From contig DIXL01000102.1 in the NCBI GenBank assembly GCA_002428685.1, positions 1-47,938 on the forward strand: DNA of 47,938 nt, given 5' to 3'. The translations under genes were made by a program, and so were the position numbers. The DNA comes from Cloacimonetes bacterium UBA6081 (GTDB lineage Bacteria; Cloacimonadota; Cloacimonadia; Cloacimonadales; Cloacimonadaceae). Within the stretch, counting starts at the first letter, position 1. The number at the start of each line of letters is the position of its first letter. Of the stretch, positions 39,401 to 43,934 are shown piece by piece. Below the pieces are notes generated by a model that had not been told where the DNA came from, did no database searches, and saw only the letters and a program-made list of their open reading frames with translations.

Positions 39401-39976
39401 TTCAGTGATCTTGCCCCGATGATAAAAGGTGGAGCAAAGAGTAGCAACGGTTCTGGCATTGCCAGCAGCCGCATGGTTATCATTGATCCTCTTGGTCTGC
39501 AAGTTGGTGCTCCTATCGTAACCGGAATCGGTGTAACCGAAACAACCCACGAGCTTACCAATCTTATGCTCGGCACCTACACAGTTCGCGTAACCGTGTG
39601 GGATATTGCAGGCAATCAAGCCTTTGCCAGTGTGAACTTCACTGTGATCGCTGCTCCGCTTCCGCCTGTTGCTCTTGAGATTGATAGCGCATTTGCCTAT
39701 CCGAACCCGATGGCTTCTGATGGCACTGCCAGATTTAGCATTACCCTTAGCACTGCTGCCTACGTAAGTGTTCGCATCTACGACTTTGCCGGTCGTGAAG
39801 TGCGCAGCTTGGATTACAGCAGTAAACTGGAAGGAAAAGCTAAAGCAGAACTCGTGTTCGACGGTTGCAACAATGAAGGTGAAAAACTGGCACGCGGAAC
39901 TTATTTCGCTCGTGTCATTGCCAATGATGGCAAGAAGATAGTTGAAAAAATTGTGAAGATAGCTATCAAGAAATAA
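21464..39976 (+). CDS. Giant (6170-residue) secreted Ig-like repeat protein with C-terminal sorting domain
   Basis: The largest gene here. It begins with a Sec signal peptide (MKSKVRSTLLLVVLFVVATSSLLA). Almost the whole length is a chain of diverged Ig/fibronectin-like beta-sandwich repeats, many ending in a linker of the type (I/V)DNxAP, for example VVDNVAPT, VIDNTNPT, KVDNTAPS, VIDNNAPI and VDTQAPE. One unit near residue 4763 is a clear bacterial Ig domain (SGIQKVEFFYND ... VVATDNAGNTATA). The last three units (from about residues 5350, 5630 and 5855) are closest to each other. Ca-binding-like Asp-rich loops occur near 576, 2500, 3284, 3447, 5473 and 5496. The final ~100 residues (AYPNP near 6079, ending VKIAIKK) are a FlgD/sorting-type domain for surface export. 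ATG 21464 is chosen over GTG 21458 because GAGG (21455-21458) sits 5 nt before the ATG. An adhesin, stalk or surface-layer role is inference; no catalytic domain was seen. Confidence 0.9.
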   Translation: MKSKVRSTLLLVVLFVVATSSLLAVSRGFNSTNIETTLESYEVGFPTHAIIGTKVKVAVEDADYSRNSDPPDEIVSLTVDFSEFGGLTPVLADSVYNEVTGKMYWTAEYTVVQGSINTNNALMKKVIVSAVMVNNATISNQPDIELFAVNNTRPSLGTLNIVTTISTNGQPATIAIVGSIINVTFNSTTLVSAIADFSSFGGPNNSLMVKTDSVFTASYTVLAGNIASPNQTVKIYGLVAGNPNLGFAEGSAIAIDNVLPSASDFLTDYLAVNDVATSTLMKKGDTLYLRGTLKTTGNTIVDTLWINWSFAFPGDATAPLSQKVAVVNGAFVASFQPAENSLSYNSNLGVKIVKMKTRAGNVTATDWPGFIVTGNNAAVPAPIVADLIAPSITGVRDLFYDLSMPLRFSPVVAAVDSFGTTPNDFKIWLTIPNWGIVGGPHKFKLRFTSENRSEFFLAYTYGDSLNGMPIVESIGGNDLQVRWNGKNADGTLEFDADEITYGITLWEIADEVGNQAVFTHVSPDETINEYEPHQFVSNGAVYNRIHVVVDNVAPTYEQDLLLVEQADSQMFRMINDVNTNDLWDLTENDVRFTHTDGINTDGAVGMNLQVRRTFTNDTNPRRYENQFYWVVLQKQGTFDRWVYTNSGWMLYDAFITDIANKRKPITYSSDTAPVSNLELVVWNLENRTYPAGRYILNAYVQDNAGNIVKSLDQTVTITDVFMDLPLITGINLISQHVGINPTGVNGYKNFYLTTGDYYVSQDILTFEIEVNNKNFLRETDGVELNTELLGISSHVFVPRSAFGDDHKALVSIPVASIPELAGLTTPGVLWTIGGANQPSNYIQATSWSSLQYSIYGANQYLSFPADDDALFNLIIPTQPQDLETDPVAYNMSASAWSFSPGKPNDEYDAVTNPANDNSIDATTLSFSVPTHDTDIDWTIELIDGTDMKRSWTGTMLSGASPRIVSRVFDGLDDSGAIIALAHETKTLTWKVIAQAHPYNDPGYTNPSAVISDTLIVIDNTNPTLINGAGTYISETEYHRLYLNSNLVPVVTQRADDNFFEFSVTSNERLPLNGWSLEVRKNDGTPLVNNGTTVTANIDVTSNDPVGDWFNFNIKATINGLSGEVTNENTVLVLRLPNDLSGNPARYNDPVYPPYGNINLADLRYLDSAEYYFYFNILDAKPQVTEITFTNPYDLPLPNGTAGLDINGVWNKALNQAWLTKDMADTLEVNFKLTAKVEGGVYYNHPHYPVTTWKADLSALLGGAYTAIAPTSIENTTRANEDSIWVLTWDSLMDSSIGPITTMNAWSEGSTLEIPVKIVTNNGTADVHTEEKAIALKVDYRPSIDSVTFKYNGTEINNLLPTMNGVQVQATITTMNELNNTDKIISFTMSNPDSTWVFDYTTGGPSEAVTQDTLGVYTYVYTWDDVSFTERPDVIDDFWIANFVFTCNTIYGSIDTYEHDMVVFENPSVVIQGIVENRNLYENADPDGWFAPEHTLRSLYTFVSEQNETVPPIEADFDLIEDTVNDEDWQYPDAVISGSTKTVHNETLTRGSNSIPYAFCTYVARWMVNPDVQSVWNAYDDGEYIPIRFRHNQVTGQLIDNQGIKVDKMVPRYDDMLEYARSDSLPAANAYRLLSSGFPHTPQESYNMNIALNVDEQNPWTAGEKIYLKYRASDYTGSGMLDIQTIAPQTGWVITEESTTPVVEVDGNTYWEKIVSLVPVNPVTGNTQIFKFGRIEDAVGHVNHDLPINSTDHNYNQTSPQLSFTFSSEYITAHESIKAFQIFNGNVTVDHSSPYVKAGQPLGVKIKLSADTPQPTREEGVESFEVSSVKLNPRYFTGGVDTLYVDLVQNPADSLEWYLPVDTLTVDLSFDTGTSLQFQYMIEYTLHYYNTNITALREYVSDVYPNLQSPAIIALVDNARPVLTSVNIWSETLSTDGDGNLLYNNTDGTIRMEGYVVPGDDEGVLEIKFRDVKPTDGSHPTITVDNLALFVEAPIPAPSFSYELVNGVGIWTATYDSLQIIAPIPATNSVTITYNITDVVGNGPTTGNRMVEVVGQGPIIPLITGARYITELDLDTNPETWEERIIPSVATSKIEVDIYTQYEAYIEAVEIVSPQAVNVNPDYTITGASPHFVATFKMDSVNLGTYSNGDTLSFVAKTSRHPYGQAVYNQSYPFEVTVDGKLFTDSLLVVQGEDIDNLWIDGIVSPDRNMKVTAVFKNLGEEIHSGMDPIPNDWFKLTASELLGYDHLYQPNATTVVVDADTITVTWDIPADSLYLFNPALEASSLTVEYQNIYGLTDTVNIGFNIDTQTPIIANYQLLDANDAPLVSFNSDAALSYNNDWHKLRVNFVDLPQVHVGLYTANATFTAYPETYQYISAQYPDALNALNSIVPSLVINPDGSGYVDLQFTGGYSGSDLAGGEYSRYKVTIDSLWVKDRFNNTNHEVTIKDFLFDYNPAAMTLNINGHTSNYEVYVKDQPINVLAYTSSTIGGIEGVEFRLFYDRNGNETYDFGIDDDISTHLSHDADLVFPYETSWVMTDSLYAFIAGTEYPNPPIYRGFLLRGSVITQNRDLYDTIEFIKVFDNMAPIPAPVLDPITRTINYDNTVLNKLDIPVYINTRDAETVTVDIYKGETQVATRTQAITDSLGLNNVVWDFWGSAPGVYSTKVTAVDFMGNVTDPAVAGPNIILNNAIMNAVASTNIYRSSADTTPINLQMFGADFGVYPAGADTTQYVILEAVINNTDSQLYPLNGIESISFKARLTNRASNEATIVEVVPNDVLHQTHISETGIIPSNTLTIYQISPDQKEARVRLAIPNSFFAGKIAPDEDYRFEFWVELEEIQQFVGIDPPPQIPTWFGVDQRAPKFNLSLVLPPDTPATTPISWAPGHQGSFRIDGVTDPFTIGTWPNQVIHQYDYEDNHEVAITWLDEDNNIWRPLVYDDGVTDGNFFKQYNNWNISGGTINTYLGSNFDDYVWVKVITTDIFGNSYADSVRAKVDNTAPSVRFTHAIHSDDYPALTEIGDINGPDELDIFASTDGINGSSVLQLFVEASSLEADAVMPLMMYHQKPNGEWKPVEYDHEAWSYNGSTNMYEFIIPDSLLTIGQHKFSAVARGELGNLEGDYASPFYGIAYNGILQLESGVYDEKLNAVDLVVNVMDNNTVVATISYPANPADDSYPVFVSGQKALAAKVIAPIGTIVDSVQFQYKAGGTWADYLAPIPTANNHDVTFKLLRKDIPRYNDLPWVPGIHLFNGATELGELTYSAADSSWTSVVVLNAGTTYTFKYGVDINNNGNWDDGEPMIDDPKGFTVFTPTLWTLAFNSANFQAQYLNNLPGAVEFRAIPIFSGNPDAVSQSPSRWLVIDNNAPIIGSVTSVGDKTRSKPGVPFDLRTDVNEQLVYTDDIVNVRYEYSGQPSGTMHRKWFEIGNSNTMAGNYPMFWNTQASPVDPLHDDVDNNVDGFVDNDLEAVSSYFIRAIASDRAGNYSVSQMPNALIIDNKPDKMELTSIGNTLLRDVNYIFTPDSTSVLLKATTDPLVIHPLLDDIAVSADFYYQKVDTLSGTWTEWQEIETGIAVVADTARVWFNDVSEAYYRFKVVAWDSVDNKDTNPAITNVIFNENVYHEGEESYISKVGNIPTIKSNDPNLRYGFAKTINVNQFNGSIEVTIPNPQLVNTVTVEYFNTTTNNWMNIDVINTNYQSPVYSTAWTLPAFSDPLWLRVRAQDIYGNNQMSEAVTKLYKDNTSPLAAVTSLTPLDPITLDDGTMVKALDNEEDLDIVLSYSNLPEENVIDVSTVTLRLVNNDTNVAYATAASPYLFTMVNNPNHMNFTFADTFMRTLPDGIYRLEIELQDFAGNATDPLNPIKPPLYQALYIDTAAPIIISVASLAPNIGNTVAYGNPITFNVNYTDLIGLPLDSLKVLFKIDGVVRDSVDSYTVIDSINIQFTWTPSDFDNHFAYGNMDPLTVNAELTLTDYMGHISPIYPFDVNVTYGVPNVTRVMAVRDMTLNGPTIHYVNWNNAIGVVTEDVGTNHTAGAAPLEIFAYVPHTAEIPNSMTFEYKAPADTVWTLIGNVFTGDSNWDFIDPAFVGQYQSQFSINWPIVNLPTGNYNVRTTSNYNPGFTSSIIQVSIYNGTIIPQLTIDGIVNGEVQRGETYALTAPTFIGDTTLLQSVVYKYRYVNVNNNVVSPVSQWMYFGDVNGVEQPAWITTPYSFDWTIYPYYLYNNTVQIVAYAKDKWGTETPITNIIGNNAYAIATIVDTQAPEAEISYSWNGINNASWVSGAVSDSIKVIATLTSDIFLNDLVSVEFFYDNINFGIVNAADMVNNQAMITKHALPDDPAVLTGTLKVKTTDVYANVYETTLTIRFDNVLPTANLVVTQDAEALTNTIERDVMAVLNANPADLPSGVEFVTYSYAIAPAADADTLWLNPETNLLGEVQITAAPWTYNWDTVLADLQFGSNILIKATVIDSVGLAFDHVRSFNVTDSVTPMQIISVAGHAPVNGIIPVRLHDDVHIVTEVNDINIPRVEYLIRANANAAWIHLAYVDVVNAHADTLLSGVFTAFADGDYELGVRAREARVTLGNVEDIVQITLDHFISIANSGTTPANGGYFNGDTFEVNFTVNPYMDTYDEIDPASLGLEYHIIGIDGAIDAWRVPTIGNKVLTRTGANTYVATFTDVDIYHTQTTLLNGLLDFRFLVSDKAGETPNTDSLLIVTNVMYDTTLPEVIITSVTGTGVTEVAGTYMIQLASTATLAASAWDVLYGQLTEVASGIQKVEFFYNDVLIGTDTEAPYDNMLWNTTGFTTGAYTLNVVATDNAGNTATASAPVIITPSADWEPYALITAMNFDGDNANQDVIYAEVDTWNNEMIEAVNLEYSSDGIAWTQFSQAVNMGTNWKAQFNAEDMDGVNLSMIRTVVTYNGGLISTNQPQLLVTYSEAVGGSLVLTQPSIQPSVFYNNQVRITGNANAPRLTTMFDGSFVNTQDAIMVNGNTTVFVNIPQHGEYNFWAAAINYDTWMMQLNKLTYNTYNTGTVTHNGISINLPVPPVAGNFAYFQNVDSTPPVVVPDGFTVLSTQNAVLAEPAQDLTYTVTLTSTPAAQGTVVGMYYNGSAWTNVPAIVTGNTASFTAPSGFIYTVAQYTGTAFNVMFSAIDPQYVSPTAQLWAVEDPTSISFFVYDGMNQGGYTSPAAGDITYQMYLDSVAIPATYNNGYITASNVADLAAGAHAVSVVVTMNDVSVNASKSFNVDITAPVIVATGTQLSVTNRTISATITDTQIGIHEAYIVVTGWGNSMTVPMENLVVNGNVYSYTFTMDDLNALGYDFNYTSELQATWYARNNLEMNANTQPINYTVNIEGPAINFTGFANGLWLNPTFNTPLTFTVTVPAGRTMPTDGVWIDLDEVTSIGDNHIQYMTLAPVSVAGNVYSYSFSFGQMLSPLATAVKLTVEAIDNYGVYNESEQTYGIDMAAPVVWALAPVGGPIDNDGDGLFNEDVPNGVNEDLDWVDLDQDGFWDPEEPQFVDEDPIDYYAAVIPQGTDVVVALAFEDYTGFQYMISTKEKKADRTTTWYYTGASGIDTANIHVSLNGLAINGTITNGTFTYGAGILDAGHYTVVASVPDVVGNVGSLAFEFDVVGGAPTIVFNPLAGGSWWLNTTDANVITFTVNSESQLANGGVVATFYAEPANTVIQGPITPTGVAGVYTVTLLGGIVPADQMAVRLEVVATDVWGGVSTSNQTYGIDNSAPVITITSPAENAQFNLNATVNIMATISDMVATRLVGLRKTNDGKDRPAGSGILSATLSVIAPDGTDAFDPIIYPANTQVISKPMVATQYGTYIINLLAKDNAGNQSMVTHNFMVVPDSGPGVSFTEITWLNSVGTNNLDFTVTSPVPVTVTANIFTYTPEALLMGPLNVSPVNGVYTVALNGGMIPPNAASVRLQVIVTDQFGNATEANYYYSVDRTAPVVTILNPVNGTEITYVDETTRIRIDAQFSDLAPMIKGGAKSSNGSGIASSRMVIIDPLGLQVGAPIVTGIGVTETTHELTNLMLGTYTVRVTVWDIAGNQAFASVNFTVIAAPLPPVALEIDSAFAYPNPMASDGTARFSITLSTAAYVSVRIYDFAGREVRSLDYSSKLEGKAKAELVFDGCNNEGEKLARGTYFARVIANDGKKIVEKIVKIAIKK

Positions 39977-39986
39977 AGGAAAAGAG

Positions 39987-40007
39987 GGGAGGGGTATCCC
40001 CCCTCCC
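39987..40007 (+). promoter_or_regulatory. GC-rich hairpin between giant gene and PorV-like gene
   Basis: GGGAGGGG (39987-39994) pairs perfectly with CCCCTCCC (40000-40007) over a 5-nt loop, 11 nt after the giant stop codon. No T tract follows, so it is more likely an mRNA-stabilising or processing hairpin, or a partial attenuator, than a full terminator. Confidence 0.5.
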
Positions 40008-40032
40008 TTCCAACCTTAAAAGGAAGGAAAAA

Positions 40033-40989
40033 ATGAATAGCATTAAATCGATATTGATAGCCCTGTTACTGACGATCTCACTATCTTCTGTCTTAGCTGT
40101 AGATAACGCAGCCGCCAATTATCAGCTGCTTGGCATCGATGCCCGTTCTATTGGTATGGGTGGAACTGGGGCGGCGTTCCTGGATAACGTCTCAAGTTCT
40201 TACCTCAATCCGGCAGTGCTGGCAGATGTTAAAAGGATCGAATTCTCTTCAGCCACAAGACAGAACATGGAATGGGATAAAGCTCACAATGCATTAGCAC
40301 TGGGATTCATGCTCCCGATTGGTTACATTGCAGCTTCCTGGCAGAATACTTCTGTATCTGATTTGGATGGTTATGATGCCAACGGTAACCCCACAGGGAA
40401 TTTCGATAATTCCGATAACACTCTTGGCATTAGCTTTGCTGCTAAAATTGCCAAACTGAACCTTGGTTTTACCCCCAAACTGTATCTCACCAAACAGCAG
40501 GACGAATCAAAATCCGGCTATGGGTTAGACCTGGGTATGTTGTATCATGTGAACCGCTATTTCAATGTTGGTATGGCGGTCCGCGACGTAATATCCGATT
40601 ATGATGGCGAAGGAACAGAAGTCCCGCGTGAATTTATTCCCTCGGTAGCTGCTTTTCCGTTCCCTGGATTGATTCTTGCTGCCGATCTTTCCGGCCGTGA
40701 CAATTTCGACGAAACCAGACTTCGTTTGGGCGCTGAATACTGGCTGGGCGTGAAAGATGACAATGAAATCGGTTCCAGTTTATCCGGAATTCGCATTAGG
40801 GAAAATGCAACGTGGTCTGATATCCTATCCAAAGTCCAGGCTGGTATCCGTGGGGGCGTCAATGATGGCGCATTCACAGCCGGTGTGGGACTGCGGTTCA
40901 AGATGTTGGAAATGAACTATGCTTACCAGATGGCTCACGAAGAGATTCTAAACGATTCTCACGTGTATTCTCTCTTACTGCGTTTTTAA
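40033..40989 (+). CDS. PorV/PorQ-like outer-membrane beta-barrel protein
   Basis: A 318-residue protein with a signal peptide (MNSIKSILIALLLTISLSSVLA). The mature start AAANYQLLGIDARSIGMGGTGAAFLDNVSSSYLNPAVLAD is the characteristic N-terminus of the PorV/PorQ (UPF0164-type) barrel family. Amphipathic strands follow, and the last ends HVYSLLLRF with the terminal Phe typical of BAM substrates. PorV shuttles type IX cargo from the translocon to the attachment machinery. Being placed directly between a cargo with a sorting domain and a PorE-like protein supports that role here. AAGGAAGG lies just upstream of ATG. It is likely co-transcribed with the giant gene. Confidence 0.82.
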   Translation: MNSIKSILIALLLTISLSSVLAVDNAAANYQLLGIDARSIGMGGTGAAFLDNVSSSYLNPAVLADVKRIEFSSATRQNMEWDKAHNALALGFMLPIGYIAASWQNTSVSDLDGYDANGNPTGNFDNSDNTLGISFAAKIAKLNLGFTPKLYLTKQQDESKSGYGLDLGMLYHVNRYFNVGMAVRDVISDYDGEGTEVPREFIPSVAAFPFPGLILAADLSGRDNFDETRLRLGAEYWLGVKDDNEIGSSLSGIRIRENATWSDILSKVQAGIRGGVNDGAFTAGVGLRFKMLEMNYAYQMAHEEILNDSHVYSLLLRF

Positions 40990-41039
40990 TGCAGCATAGT
41001 GAATAGCATATCTGGTATGATATAAACGATTGTGGTGGA

Positions 41040-41069
41040 CTCCCCTGGAACCGTGTGGTTTCAGGGGAG
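41040..41069 (+). promoter_or_regulatory. Strong intergenic hairpin before the PorE-like gene
   Basis: CTCCCCTG (41040-41047) pairs with CAGGGGAG (41062-41069), and AACC (41049-41052) with GGTT (41057-41060), closing a GTGT loop. No T run follows. It lies 23 nt before the ATG of the next gene and could lower read-through or set relative expression within the operon. Confidence 0.55.
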
Positions 41070-41092
41070 GATGCCAAACTTAAGGAGTTACA

Positions 41093-43840
41093 ATGAAGAA
41101 ACTTACTGTCTGGTTGATAATCCTCCTTACCTGTCAGTTTGCCTTTGCTATCATAGAGGGTCAAAACTTCGTAAATGCCCAACAATACTATGAATTGGGT
41201 AATTACGCATCCGCCAAAATTGCCTTGGAATCTATGGCCTCACCCGATAACAAAACCCCGGAATATGCATTATTGCGTGGTAAGGTTCATCTGGGCCTGG
41301 GAGAATACACTCAAGCGCATTATTGGCTGTCTGAATATGGCAAAAACTCGCTTGGCTCAGAGGCTTTGGCAAAAGACGACCTTCTGGAAATGATCTATGA
41401 AGCCGGTTTGTATCAGGATCAGTCTCCCATAGGCGTAACCTTGGGCAGAATTAAGGGGAATATCAATTCTACCGATTCGGAATATGCTCCGGTTATTACT
41501 CCTGACGGCAGATACATGTATTTCTCTTCGCTGGTGCGAAGTGAATTTGACAAGGAGAATATCTACCTTTCCAATCAGGTAAATTACGTTTGGAGTGAGC
41601 CTGTGCAGATCACAGAGCTTTGCACCGACCGCAACGAATCTCTGGGATCTCTATCTCAGGATGGAAACACCGCTTATCTGTTTGGCTATTACCAAAAAAC
41701 AAATACCAATGGTGACATCTATCAAAGCATACTTAAAAACGGACGCTGGGGCAAACCTGAAATGATAAAGGAAGTTTCCAGCAAGTTCTATGACCTCCAG
41801 CCTTTTGTCTGGAGAGATAAAGTGATGTTTTTAACCAGTAACCGCGATGGCCTTAATGATAACTACGATATTTTCGTATCGGAGTTTAAAAATGGTTTAT
41901 GGTCTCAACCGGTGAATTTGGGTCTTTCCATTAATACCACTTATGATGAGCAATCCCCCTTCCTCAGTGCTGACGGCAAGTACCTGTATTTTGCTTCGTT
42001 TGGCCACAACAGCTATGGCGGGAATGACATCTTTATGGCAGAGAGAACAGGTAATTCCTGGACAGAATGGGCAAAACCCAAAAACTTAGGTCCGATCATA
42101 AATTCTGTAAAGGATGACCGCTACTTAATCATCTCACCAGATGGTAAATATGCCTTTCTTTCCAGCAACCGCGCAGGCGGTATGGGACAGGAAGATATTT
42201 ACTATATCGATCTTGGTCTGCTGGCACGTATAAAGGAAATGATTGCTTCACTGTCCCAAACACCCATCGAAGAAAGCACACCTGTGGAAGTATCTACTCC
42301 CACTCCCCCGGTTAGCTTTGACGAGCTGAAAATCAGCGGCGTTGTAGTGGATGAGGCCAACAGGCCTATCAAAACCGACATCATCTGGATTTACTCTCTG
42401 GATGACAAGGTTTATATGCGGGTTGTCCCAACTGATGAGATGGGAACCTTCAGCTTTATCCTTCCGGGTAGGGCAAAGGATATCGCTTACGAAATCAATA
42501 CTCCCGGGTATAAGAAAACCAATGGCACCCTGGATGTCCCTCCAAACAAGAACGATGTCTTTGTGAACATTACCTGCCTTTCTGAAACAGAGCCTTCTGA
42601 GGGGAGAAATCTCTCCATTAATGGCAAGGTTTTGGACGAAAACAGCAATCCCGTGCAGTGTAATGTCCGCTGGAGCTATGTTTACAATAATGAACTGAAC
42701 GAAGTTATTGTGGAAACCGATATAAGCGGTTCCTTCAAGCTTTACATTCCCCTTGTCAGCAAGATTAAATACAAGATTGAAGAACCCAACTATGCGGTTC
42801 GTGAAGATATTATCACACTTCCCGAGAATGTGGATAGTTATGACACCATAATCCGTCTTGTCTCGCTTGGCAATGATATCGTGATCAGCGGAAAAGTTCA
42901 GGACGACAAGGAACAACCTTTGGTTGCAGATGTAGCCTGGATTTATGCCCGCGAAAACGAAGTTGTGGAATACCGTGTGGTTTCTGATGTGGACGGTTCC
43001 TATTCTATCACTCTGCCTCGCAGAGAGAAGTTTGATTTCCGGGTGGCAAAAACCAATTACATGCAAATCTCCGGAGAACTAAGTGTTCCTGCCGATAAAC
43101 ACGACATCACCAAGGATTTCCGCCTTTCAAAACTGGAAGAACAGGCTGTGTTCCAACTGGATAATGTTCAGTTCGAATTTGCCAAGGCTGTGCTAACTCA
43201 AGAATCACTAAAGATTCTGGAGCCGGTACTGAATACCATGAAAACCAATGAATCTCTGGAGATCGAGCTTTCCGGACATACGGACAGCGTGGGAAGCAAA
43301 AACTATAATCAAAAACTTTCCGAAGACCGCGCCAAAGCTGTTGGTGACTATCTGGTTAATAACGGAGTTGATGCCAAGCGCATTAAAACCGTGGGTTATG
43401 GCTTTGACAAACCTATTGCTTCCAATAGCACCCCCGAAGGCAGAAGCAAAAACCGCCGCACCGAGCTGAAAATCCTGGGAATCGAATATAAGCAGGATAC
43501 CTATGATGGCGTTTCCAAAGAATTCTCTGATGCCGAAAAACAAGGCCGTGTGGTAAAAACCATCAGTAAAGACACCACCTATGCCACCACCCAAACCGGC
43601 ATTCCAGCTTCTTTGGAAGAGCAGTTCAGAGGCATGATTCAAAAATCCCTGTCCGGGGTTAAACAAGCTAATCTGAAGATTGATCTCTTCCTTGATAACG
43701 GCAAGATCCAATCTGCCAACGTCCGTGATCTGATGGGTAACCTTAGTGAAAAAACCACCGAAGATATCGCCGATATGATGTTGGGCTGGAAAGTTCAATC
43801 CAATACGCGCAGTATCTACAGCTTCACGGTAAAGAAATAG
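41093..43840 (+). CDS. PorE-like cell-envelope protein: TPR, PD40 propeller, three CRD repeats, OmpA domain
   Basis: A 915-residue exported protein (signal MKKLTVWLIILLTCQFAFA). Domains in order: TPR-like helices (~25-115); a WD40-like PD40 beta-propeller (~130-375) with blades such as APVITPDGRYMYFSS, SPFLSADGKYLYFAS and YLIISPDGKYAFLSSNRAGG; a Thr/Pro linker; three carboxypeptidase-regulatory-like repeats (starting about 417, 504 and 600, each ISGxVxDxxxxP); and an OmpA peptidoglycan-binding domain (~685-800) with HTDSVGSKNYNQKLSEDRA (Asp731) and NRR (Arg788). A ~115-residue C-terminal domain resembles the TonB/AgmX C-terminal fold (DLMGNLSEKTTEDIADMMLGWK). TPR-propeller-CRD-OmpA is the architecture of T9SS component PorE, which has one CRD and no such tail. 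AAGGAG precedes ATG. It probably tethers the outer-membrane complex to peptidoglycan. Confidence 0.82.
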   Translation: MKKLTVWLIILLTCQFAFAIIEGQNFVNAQQYYELGNYASAKIALESMASPDNKTPEYALLRGKVHLGLGEYTQAHYWLSEYGKNSLGSEALAKDDLLEMIYEAGLYQDQSPIGVTLGRIKGNINSTDSEYAPVITPDGRYMYFSSLVRSEFDKENIYLSNQVNYVWSEPVQITELCTDRNESLGSLSQDGNTAYLFGYYQKTNTNGDIYQSILKNGRWGKPEMIKEVSSKFYDLQPFVWRDKVMFLTSNRDGLNDNYDIFVSEFKNGLWSQPVNLGLSINTTYDEQSPFLSADGKYLYFASFGHNSYGGNDIFMAERTGNSWTEWAKPKNLGPIINSVKDDRYLIISPDGKYAFLSSNRAGGMGQEDIYYIDLGLLARIKEMIASLSQTPIEESTPVEVSTPTPPVSFDELKISGVVVDEANRPIKTDIIWIYSLDDKVYMRVVPTDEMGTFSFILPGRAKDIAYEINTPGYKKTNGTLDVPPNKNDVFVNITCLSETEPSEGRNLSINGKVLDENSNPVQCNVRWSYVYNNELNEVIVETDISGSFKLYIPLVSKIKYKIEEPNYAVREDIITLPENVDSYDTIIRLVSLGNDIVISGKVQDDKEQPLVADVAWIYARENEVVEYRVVSDVDGSYSITLPRREKFDFRVAKTNYMQISGELSVPADKHDITKDFRLSKLEEQAVFQLDNVQFEFAKAVLTQESLKILEPVLNTMKTNESLEIELSGHTDSVGSKNYNQKLSEDRAKAVGDYLVNNGVDAKRIKTVGYGFDKPIASNSTPEGRSKNRRTELKILGIEYKQDTYDGVSKEFSDAEKQGRVVKTISKDTTYATTQTGIPASLEEQFRGMIQKSLSGVKQANLKIDLFLDNGKIQSANVRDLMGNLSEKTTEDIADMMLGWKVQSNTRSIYSFTVKK

Positions 43841-43851
43841 TAATAGTAGCC

Positions 43852-43868
43852 GCGGACATCTTGTCTGC
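43852..43868. repeat. Diverged copy of the dxs-embedded palindrome
   Basis: GCGGACA-TCT-TGTCTGC forms a 7-bp stem with the G-U pair at the same position as in the dxs units at 11077-11154, and lies in the spacer just after the PorE-like stop. It indicates a dispersed family whose normal home is intergenic. Confidence 0.6.
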
Positions 43869-43894
43869 TGTGGTTAATAAGATCCAAACAATTG

Positions 43895-43929
43895 AAAAGA
43901 CCCGGTGCGAAAGTTCCGGGTCTTTTTTG
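43895..43929. terminator. Bidirectional intrinsic terminator between convergent genes
   Basis: AAAAGACCCGG (43895-43905) pairs perfectly with CCGGGTCTTTT (43916-43926) over a 10-nt loop, with T6 on the plus side and A4 on the other. It can end both the PorE-like transcript and the minus-strand cyclase transcript. Confidence 0.9.
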
Positions 43930-43934
43930 CATGA

